Below are positions 7,263 through 12,064 of a DNA stretch of 12,064 nt, one piece after another. This DNA is from Bacillota bacterium. GTDB lineage: Bacteria > Bacillota > Tb-RUG-66. Position 1 is the first letter of the stretch, and each line of letters starts with the position of its first letter. Below the pieces are notes generated by a model that saw only the letters and a program-made list of their open reading frames with translations, was not told the origin of the DNA and ran no database searches. The position numbers and the translations under genes are program-made. Location of the stretch: positions 1 through 12,064 of the forward strand of contig JAEEYS010000079.1 in the NCBI GenBank assembly GCA_016288255.1. The letters are read 5' to 3'.

Positions 7263-7282
7263 GAAAAAAACTGAATGAAATA

Positions 7283-7300
7283 CCTCATCGAAAGATGGGG
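7283..7300 (+). promoter_or_regulatory. GAAA-capped hairpin competing with riboswitch P1
   Basis: CCTCATC (7283-7289) pairs with GATGGGG (7294-7300) across a GAAA tetraloop, giving a 7-bp hairpin. The 3' arm is also the 5' strand of riboswitch helix P1, so the two structures are mutually exclusive. It would form first as the RNA emerges. Pairing is seen in the sequence; a role is inferred. Confidence 0.6.
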
Positions 7301-7477
7301 TAGAGGTTGCAAAAACTATGAGTAGATCTGCGGAGGCTAAGGCGGCCGAGGAAACAGACCAAAAGGAGTTTTTGCCGAAGCTTGATAGGAGCCTTTCTTA
7401 TCTTGCTGGGACTGCACTCAATAAGTGCAGGACTGTCATCTTAAATGTCCCGATTTAAGATGGAGCGCTATCTCATT
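7294..7477 (+). ncRNA. Lysine riboswitch (L box) aptamer
   Basis: Senses L-lysine in the nascent leader of the dap operon. The five-helix fold can be traced: P1 GATGGGGTAG (7294-7303) with CTATCTCATT (7468-7477); P2 GCAAAAACT (7309-7317) with AGTTTTTGC (7367-7375); P3 GATAGGA (7384-7390) with the strand ending TTATC before TTGCTGG; P4 CTGCACT (7412-7418) with AGTGCAG (7424-7430); P5 CATCTTAAAT (7437-7446) with ATTTAAGATG (7453-7462). The conserved core strings AGAGG, TTTGCCGAAG and GGACTGTCAT match the lysC leader of Bacillus subtilis as remembered. The L2-L3 kissing contact is visible as AAGGC (7339-7343) against GCCTT (7391-7395). Being upstream of lysine genes and followed by a terminator, it should act as a transcriptional OFF switch when lysine is bound. 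Confidence 0.96.
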
Positions 7478-7537
7478 ATGGGAAAGGATGGGGGTTATCA
7501 TATATATTTCGATGATGTTATGTCTTCATGTATATTT

Positions 7538-7568
7538 GTAGCCGCAACTTTTCTGTGCGGCGTTTTTT
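7538..7568 (+). terminator. Riboswitch-controlled intrinsic terminator (expression platform)
   Basis: GCCGCA (7541-7546) pairs with TGCGGC (7556-7561) around a 9-nt loop, followed by six T (7563-7568). A competing antiterminator can be drawn: GCGCTAT (7465-7471), which includes the start of the P1 3' strand, pairs with GTAGCCGC (7538-7545) with one bulged C, and a nested ATATAT (7502-7507) pairs with GTATAT (7530-7535). Lysine would lock P1, prevent the antiterminator and allow termination before dapB. The terminator is plain; the antiterminator is my own reading. Confidence 0.85.
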
Positions 7569-7590
7569 GTGTGTAGCTTTTGGATATAAA

Positions 7591-7603
7591 AGGAGGAGAT
7601 AAA
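7591..7603 (+). promoter_or_regulatory. Ribosome binding site that fixes the dapB start
   Basis: AGGAGG at 7591-7596 lies 7 nt before ATG 7604, near-ideal spacing. It rules out the in-frame TTG at 7580, which would add eight residues and lie upstream of this site. Confidence 0.9.
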
Positions 7604-8392
7604 ATGATCAAAGTAGGTATTATCGGTGCCGGCGGCAAAATGGGGAAAGAAGTAGCAAGAACGATTTTGAATGATCCCGAAACAAAGCTTTGTGCTGCAC
7701 TAGATATCAGCGCCCACGGGATAGACGTGGGGAAATTATTGGAAATGCCGGAACTGGGCGTGATCGCAACAAGCTCTATGGACGAGTTTTTGGCAAACGA
7801 ATTGGACGTAGTGGTAGATTTTACCAGAGCGGAAGCAGTGAAGACCAATATTCCGAAAGTGCTTCAAAAAAGAGTCCGCGCTGTGATCGGGACCACCGGA
7901 TTGGATCAGGAACTGGTAAGCTCTTTGGAAAAACTGGCTGTCGAAAACGACACGGCGGTCTTTATCGCGCCGAATTTTGCCATTGGCGGCGTGCTCATGA
8001 TGAAATTTGCCAAAGAAGCGGTCAAATATTTACCGGATGTGGAAGTGATCGAACTGCATCATGATAAAAAAGTGGACGCTCCCAGCGGAACGGCGGTAAA
8101 AACATTGGAAGATATGGCAGAAAACAGAGAACCCAAAAGACAGGGTATGGCGGATGAATATGAAAAGATCCCGGGAGCCCGGGGCGGCGAATACCAGGGG
8201 ATGCATGTGCACAGTGTGAGATTGCCGGGTATGGTCGCTCATCAGGAAGTGATCTTCGGCGGCTTGGGACAGATCTTGACCATTCGGCACGACTCTTTTT
8301 CCAGAGAATCTTTTATGCCCGGCGTATTGATCGCTGTAAAAAGGATCGGAGAATACAAAGGTTTGGTATACGGTTTAGATAAGCTTTTATAA
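7604..8392 (+). CDS. dapB: 4-hydroxy-tetrahydrodipicolinate reductase
   Basis: NAD(P)H-dependent reductase making tetrahydrodipicolinate from the DapA product, on the route to meso-diaminopimelate (peptidoglycan) and lysine. It has 262 residues, the normal length. The Rossmann nucleotide-binding loop GAGGKMG is at 8-14. The catalytic and substrate-binding region ELHHDKKVDAPSGTA (150-164) holds the His152-His153 pair, Lys156 and the DAPSGTA signature, and GTTGL (96-100) and APNFAIGG (122-129) are also conserved. The start is set by AGGAGG before 7604. It is the first gene after the lysine riboswitch, so it heads the lysine-repressed transcript. asd follows after 85 nt. Confidence 0.97.
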   Translation: MIKVGIIGAGGKMGKEVARTILNDPETKLCAALDISAHGIDVGKLLEMPELGVIATSSMDEFLANELDVVVDFTRAEAVKTNIPKVLQKRVRAVIGTTGLDQELVSSLEKLAVENDTAVFIAPNFAIGGVLMMKFAKEAVKYLPDVEVIELHHDKKVDAPSGTAVKTLEDMAENREPKRQGMADEYEKIPGARGGEYQGMHVHSVRLPGMVAHQEVIFGGLGQILTIRHDSFSRESFMPGVLIAVKRIGEYKGLVYGLDKLL

Positions 8393-8477
8393 AATTTGCA
8401 GATAACGGAAAAGAATTTCCGAACAGATAAAAACAGACAGAATATAATAAAAAAGGACCTTTTTAGGAGGAAATAGA

Positions 8478-9488
8478 ATGAAACCATTGAATATAGCAGT
8501 TTTGGGCGCAACAGGCGCGGTAGGCAGTGAAATTTTAAAAGTACTGAATGAAAAGAATTTTCAATTCAATAAAATCAAAATGCTGGCAAGCAAAAGAAGC
8601 GCCGGCAAAAAGATCGACTTCAGAGGGACCACTTATACGGTGGAAGAAACGACAAACAGCTCTTTTGACGGTGTGGATATTGCTCTTTTCGCAGGCGGAC
8701 CGGCCAGCAAAGAGTTCGGACGGCTTGCACAGAAAAAAGGATGTATCGTTATCGACAACTCTTCCGCTTTCCGTTTGGAACCGGACGTGCCGTTGGTCGT
8801 TCCGGAAGTCAATCCGGAACATTTGAAAAAACATCAGGGATTGATTGCAAACCCAAATTGTTCTACAATTATTATGGTGATGGCACTTCATCCGATCCAC
8901 CAATACGGCAAGATCGACAGAGTGATCGTTTCCACTTATCAGGCAGCTTCCGGCGCGGGCGCCGAAGGGATCACCGAATTAAGACAGCAGGCAGCGGATT
9001 ATTTGGCAGGGAAACCGGTAGAAAATAAGATATTCGCGCATCAGTTGGCGTTCAACCTGATCCCACATATCGATGTTTGGGTAGAAGACGACTATACCAA
9101 AGAAGAAATGAAAATGGTTTATGAAACACAAAAGATCATGGATGAACCGAATATGAAGATCACGGCGACCACAGTCAGAGTGCCGATCGTCAGAAGCCAT
9201 TCCGAATCCATTTATGTAGAAACAGAAAAAATCATCACACCGGAAAAAGCAAAAGAACTTTGGAGCAATATGCCGGGCGTAGTGGTACAGGATGATCCGC
9301 AAAACAACGTATATCCTATGCCACTTTATACTTCCGATACGGACGAAGTTTATGTCGGCAGAACAAGAAGAGATCTGTATGTAGAAAACGGATTGAATTT
9401 CTGGGTAGTGGCAGATCAGATCAGAAAAGGCGCAGCCACCAACGCGGTACAGATCGCAGAAACGCTGGTAAAAAATAATCTGGTATAA
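8478..9488 (+). CDS. asd: Aspartate-semialdehyde dehydrogenase
   Basis: Reductively dephosphorylates aspartyl-4-phosphate with NADPH to aspartate 4-semialdehyde, the branch point for lysine, threonine and methionine. It has 336 residues. The N-terminal NADP loop GATGAVGSE is at 10-18. Catalytic Cys128 is in ANPNCSTI, and the base His241 is in VRSHSESIYVE. TYQAASGAGAEG (153-164) is a substrate-loop signature of the Gram-positive type. AGGAGG at 8465-8470 supports the ATG at 8478. The 85-nt gap after dapB contains a small hairpin (CGGAAA 8406-8411 with TTTCCG 8416-8421) without a T tract, so it is not a terminator and the operon appears continuous. Confidence 0.97.
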   Translation: MKPLNIAVLGATGAVGSEILKVLNEKNFQFNKIKMLASKRSAGKKIDFRGTTYTVEETTNSSFDGVDIALFAGGPASKEFGRLAQKKGCIVIDNSSAFRLEPDVPLVVPEVNPEHLKKHQGLIANPNCSTIIMVMALHPIHQYGKIDRVIVSTYQAASGAGAEGITELRQQAADYLAGKPVENKIFAHQLAFNLIPHIDVWVEDDYTKEEMKMVYETQKIMDEPNMKITATTVRVPIVRSHSESIYVETEKIITPEKAKELWSNMPGVVVQDDPQNNVYPMPLYTSDTDEVYVGRTRRDLYVENGLNFWVVADQIRKGAATNAVQIAETLVKNNLV

Positions 9489-9556
9489 TCGGCAAAGAGA
9501 AAATCGAAGAGAAAAAGGTCACAAAATAGAATTACGACAATTATTGGAGTTTAAAA

Positions 9557-10774
9557 ATGAAAATCTTAGTACAGAAATTTGGGGGCACCTCTGTTTCCAC
9601 GGAAGAGAGCAGAGCGTGCGCGGTAAAGAAAATACAAGAAGCAAAACAAAAAGGATACAGTGTGGTGACGGTGGTATCCGCTATGGGAAGAAAAGGCGCG
9701 CCTTATGCAACGGATACGTTGATCGGGCTGGCCACCGGCATTACGGAAAACATCAGAAACCGTGAACTGGATATGATCATGACCTGCGGCGAGATCATTT
9801 CCGCTGTAGTCATGGGACAGGAATTGACAAAACAAGGTATTGACAATATCGTATTGACCGGCGGACAGGCGGGGATCGTAACGGATGATAATTTTGGGGA
9901 AGCCAGGATCATCGAGATCAATCCGCAGAGGATCGTAAGCTATCTGGAACAGGACAAAGTCGTTGTGGTGGCGGGTTTTCAGGGAATGACAAAACTCAAT
10001 GAAAACACGACCATAGGCAGAGGCGGCAGCGATACTACAGCTTGCGCGCTGGGTGCGGCATTGAACGCGGAAGAAGTAGAGATCTATACGGATGTAGATG
10101 GGGTCAAAACAGCGGATCCCAGAATTGTAAAAGAAGCAAAAACATTGAACTATATCACCTACAGCGAAGCGGAAAACCTGACCAATCAGGGCGCGAAAGT
10201 CATCCATCCCAAAGCGGTGGAATATGTAAAGAGAAAAAACATCCCTTTGCGGATTAGATCTACTTTTTCAGACGATAGGGGAACCTTGATCGCGGAGGGC
10301 AATCCGATAGACAGTCTTTTGATCTGGGAATCCAAGTGCCCTATTTTGGGGATCACGCAGATGGCGGGGATCAGCCAGATCACCGTTTATTCCGACGAAA
10401 ACAAAGGGACCTGGGAATATCGGGTCTTCAACATTTTGGCGAATGCGAAGATCAGCGTTGATTTCATCAATATTTTGGATAAAGAAGTCTGCTTTACGGT
10501 AAAAACAAAAGATATGGCTCCTTCTATCGCTCTTTTGGAAAAAGAAGGGTTCAAAGTAAAAGTCATCAAAGACTGCGCAAAGATCTCTGCGGTAGGGACC
10601 CATATGACAGAGGAGCCGGGGATCATGGCGATGCTGATGGAAGCTTTGACGGAAGACGGTATTACCGTCCTGCAGACAGCAGACTCCAATGTGACGATCT
10701 GGTGTTTGGTAGAAGAAAAATATATGAATCAGGCAGTGGTCGCGCTGCACAAGAAGTTTAATTTAGAAGTGTAA
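9557..10774 (+). CDS. dapG: Aspartokinase, DapG (aspartokinase I)-like
   Basis: Phosphorylates L-aspartate with ATP, the first step of the aspartate family pathway. It has 405 residues: an amino-acid kinase domain (about 1-245) with KFGGTS (7-12), VSAMGRKG (40-47), GRGGSDTT (154-161) and TDVDGVKTADPR (178-189), then two ACT domains (about 266-335 and 342-405). The C-terminal ACT motif (DCAKISAVG, then TADSNVTIW) and VDFINI (301-306) resemble Bacillus subtilis DapG, the diaminopimelate-inhibited isozyme, more than the lysine-inhibited LysC. The asd-dapG-dapA order also matches that species. This assignment rests on memory, not alignment; 'lysC' is the alternative label. The start ATG is preceded by TTGGAG at 9545-9549. 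The gap to asd is 68 nt and to dapA 25 nt. Confidence 0.93.
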   Translation: MKILVQKFGGTSVSTEESRACAVKKIQEAKQKGYSVVTVVSAMGRKGAPYATDTLIGLATGITENIRNRELDMIMTCGEIISAVVMGQELTKQGIDNIVLTGGQAGIVTDDNFGEARIIEINPQRIVSYLEQDKVVVVAGFQGMTKLNENTTIGRGGSDTTACALGAALNAEEVEIYTDVDGVKTADPRIVKEAKTLNYITYSEAENLTNQGAKVIHPKAVEYVKRKNIPLRIRSTFSDDRGTLIAEGNPIDSLLIWESKCPILGITQMAGISQITVYSDENKGTWEYRVFNILANAKISVDFINILDKEVCFTVKTKDMAPSIALLEKEGFKVKVIKDCAKISAVGTHMTEEPGIMAMLMEALTEDGITVLQTADSNVTIWCLVEEKYMNQAVVALHKKFNLEV

Positions 10775-10799
10775 ATAAAAATGATGGGAGGAAATAAAC

Positions 10800-11678
10800 A
10801 TGTATTTTGGCAGATTGCTGACGGCGATGGTAACACCTTTTGATCAAAATCTTCAGGTGGACTATGCGAAAGTGGAAGAATTGGTAGAACATTTGATCGC
10901 GACGGGAAGCGATGGGATCGTTGTGGCAGGGACAACGGGTGAATCTCCGACCTTGAGCCATGAAGAAAAAGTGGAATTGTTCCGCAAAGTAAAAGAGATC
11001 GTAAAAGGCAGAGTCTCTATCGTTGCGGGGACAGGAAGCAACAATACACAGGCAAGCATCGAATTGACCAAAGAAGCGGAAGAAATCGGCGTAGATGGTG
11101 TGATGCTGGTAGTTCCTTATTACAACAAACCGCCGCAAGACGCGATGATCGCACATTTTACGGCAATTGCGAATGCCACAAAATTACCTGTTTTACTCTA
11201 TAACGTGCCGGGACGGACTTCTAAGAACTTGGAACCCAAAACGGTGCAAAAACTGGCAGAAATACCGAATATCGTAGCCATTAAAGAAGCTGCGGGCGAT
11301 TTGGATCAGGTCAGCATGTTGAGAAAACTTTTGCCGGCGGATTTTCAGATCTACAGCGGGGATGACTCTTTGACGCTGCCGATCTTGTCCGTAGGGGGCC
11401 ATGGCATCATCAGCGTGGCTTCTCATGTAGCAGGAAAAGAAATGAAAGAAATGATTGACGCCTTCTTTAGCGGCGACAATGCCAAAGCATTGGAAATGCA
11501 TTTGAAACTGCATACGCTGTTCAAAAACTTATTCTTGACCTCCAATCCGATCCCGGTAAAAGCGGCTGTCACCATGATAGGGATCGACGTAGGCGGGCTG
11601 AGACTGCCTTTGATCGAAGCCAATGATCAGGAAAAAGAAATCATCAGACAGACCTTGAAAGATCTGGGCAAACTGTAA
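10800..11678 (+). CDS. dapA: 4-hydroxy-tetrahydrodipicolinate synthase
   Basis: Schiff-base aldolase condensing pyruvate with aspartate semialdehyde, the first step specific to the diaminopimelate/lysine branch. It has 292 residues, typical of the TIM-barrel family. The catalytic set is complete: Lys162 in AIKEAAGD (Schiff base), Tyr134 in YNVPGRTS, Thr46 in GTTGESPTLS (44-53) and Tyr107/Tyr108 in VPYYNKPP. Arg139 matches the substrate carboxylate ligand. GGGAGG lies 7-12 nt before the ATG at 10800. The gene closes the dapB-asd-dapG-dapA operon and is followed by a strong terminator. The later pathway genes (acetylase or dehydrogenase branch, lysA) are not in the window. Confidence 0.97.
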   Translation: MYFGRLLTAMVTPFDQNLQVDYAKVEELVEHLIATGSDGIVVAGTTGESPTLSHEEKVELFRKVKEIVKGRVSIVAGTGSNNTQASIELTKEAEEIGVDGVMLVVPYYNKPPQDAMIAHFTAIANATKLPVLLYNVPGRTSKNLEPKTVQKLAEIPNIVAIKEAAGDLDQVSMLRKLLPADFQIYSGDDSLTLPILSVGGHGIISVASHVAGKEMKEMIDAFFSGDNAKALEMHLKLHTLFKNLFLTSNPIPVKAAVTMIGIDVGGLRLPLIEANDQEKEIIRQTLKDLGKL

Positions 11679-11700
11679 AGATACAATCGATTCGACCCTA

Positions 11701-11735
11701 AAAAATGCAAAACAATTTGTTTTGCATTTTTTTTT
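11701..11735 (+). terminator. Intrinsic terminator of the dap operon
   Basis: A 13-nt arm (11701-11713, core ATGCAAAAC) is perfectly complementary to GTTTTGCAT plus T (11719-11731), with loop AATTT and nine T (11727-11735). It lies 23 nt after the dapA stop. The A-tract in front could also allow use from the opposite strand. Confidence 0.93.
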
Positions 11736-11765
11736 ATAAATTTGCGACAAATGCGCCAAAAGAGG

Positions 11766-11794
11766 TTTTCAAAGAGCGAATAAATTGTTACAAT
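11766..11794 (+). promoter_or_regulatory. Promoter of the ydbC-like gene
   Basis: TTTTCA (11766-11771, four of six matches to TTGACA), a 17-nt spacer and TACAAT (11789-11794) preceded by TGT, i.e. an extended -10. Transcription would begin around 11801, leaving a leader of only about 15 nt before the TTG start. Confidence 0.65.
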
Positions 11795-11815
11795 AACAAA
11801 CAGAGGGTGAAGTAT

Positions 11816-12037
11816 TTGAAAGAGATCACATATGAAATCATAGAGCATATTGCAGACCTTTCGACAGACAGAAAAGGCTGGATAAAAGAGTTGAATTTGA
11901 TCAAGTGGAACAATGCAGAACCAAAGTATGATCTAAGAAGCTGGTCACCGGATAAAAGTAAAATGGGAAAAGGGATCACTCTAACGGAAGAAGAGGTCCA
12001 AATACTGAAAGAAGTATTGGATGATCTTGCGATATAG
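11816..12037 (+). CDS. YdbC family (PC4-like) putative ssDNA-binding protein
   Basis: A 73-residue protein resembling Lactococcus YdbC, a small homodimeric PC4-fold protein shown to bind single-stranded DNA. Its in-cell role is not settled. The family pattern is recognisable: EIIEHIADLS (7-16), a Trp-Lys-Glu-Leu-Asn strand (GWIKELNLIKWN, 21-32), YDLRSWSPD (38-46), then MGKGITLTEEE (50-60) leading into a final amphipathic helix. The start is the TTG at 11816, with AGAGGGTG at 11802-11809 as ribosome binding site. The in-frame ATG at 11705 is rejected because it lies inside the dapA terminator and its extra 37 residues look unlike coding sequence. It has its own promoter and is not part of the dap operon. 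Only 27 nt of the window remain after its stop. Confidence 0.82.
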   Translation: MKEITYEIIEHIADLSTDRKGWIKELNLIKWNNAEPKYDLRSWSPDKSKMGKGITLTEEEVQILKEVLDDLAI

Positions 12038-12064
12038 TGGAAGACCGTAGAAATTTGAGTTATA

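Noticed and set aside
7083..7274. 63-codon basic open frame (and its inner ATG at 7170) between the membrane gene and dapB
   Set aside because: It runs through the intrinsic terminator, the dap promoter and the start of the leader RNA, and the Lys/Arg richness follows from A-rich DNA.
8406..8421. Hairpin CGGAAA/TTTCCG between dapB and asd as a terminator
   Set aside because: Only 6 bp and AT-rich, with no following T run; asd has its own strong ribosome binding site and fits the same operon.
8452..8466. Near-palindromic AAAAAGG-A-CCTTTTT before asd
   Set aside because: The loop would be too small for the GC pairs to form, the remaining A-T stem is weak, and it adjoins the asd ribosome binding site.
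9566..10207. Long minus-strand open frame (213 codons) opposite the aspartokinase gene
   Set aside because: It mirrors a well-supported coding gene, has no ribosome binding site or recognisable domain, and its composition (many Arg, Phe, His, Tyr) is typical of an antisense shadow.
1..12064. CRISPR arrays, insertion sequences, tRNA or rRNA genes, attachment sites
   Set aside because: No spaced direct repeats, transposase-like frames, terminal inverted repeats or tRNA/rRNA-like segments were seen by reading either strand.

Overview
The window reads as chromosomal DNA of a low-to-moderate GC Firmicute, most likely a Clostridia-type bacterium. The grounds are strong AGGAGG-type ribosome binding sites, a short HisG paired with HisZ, a fused HisIE, a lysine riboswitch, a DapG-type aspartokinase and a YdbC/PC4-like protein. 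The species cannot be named from the sequence alone. All genes lie on the + strand.

Region 1 (2-6190) is a tightly packed histidine operon, hisZ(partial)-hisG-hisD-hisB-hisH-hisA-hisF-hisIE. It covers the route from PRPP and ATP to histidine, except the aminotransferase (hisC) and histidinol-phosphate phosphatase steps, which are not in the window. hisH/hisA and hisF/hisIE overlap by 4 nt, so translation is probably coupled. Its promoter and any leader regulator lie upstream of the window.

Region 2 (6191-7135) holds one AT-richer gene for a polytopic membrane protein. It resembles the CPBP (Abi/CAAX-protease-like) family, but every expected catalytic motif position appears substituted. Its upstream region is odd: a TTGACA box, a run of 16 A, a perfect 12-bp tandem duplication, and three TACAAT hexamers. 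A strong intrinsic terminator follows the gene.

Region 3 (7233-11735) is a lysine/diaminopimelate operon: promoter, complete lysine riboswitch (P1-P5 and the L2-L3 kissing interaction can be traced by base pairing), intrinsic terminator, then dapB-asd-dapG-dapA, closed by a terminator. DapG and Asd turn aspartate into aspartate semialdehyde, DapA condenses it with pyruvate, and DapB reduces the product, so the first four steps of the pathway are together under one lysine sensor.

Region 4 (11766-12037) is a monocistronic small gene for a YdbC/PC4-like putative ssDNA-binding protein, with its own promoter and a TTG start.

Most of the window is ordinary amino-acid biosynthesis. The points worth a second look are the apparently catalytically dead CPBP-like protein and its unusual promoter region, and the switching architecture of the riboswitch, including a GAAA-capped hairpin that competes with P1. 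I found no clearly new multi-gene system.
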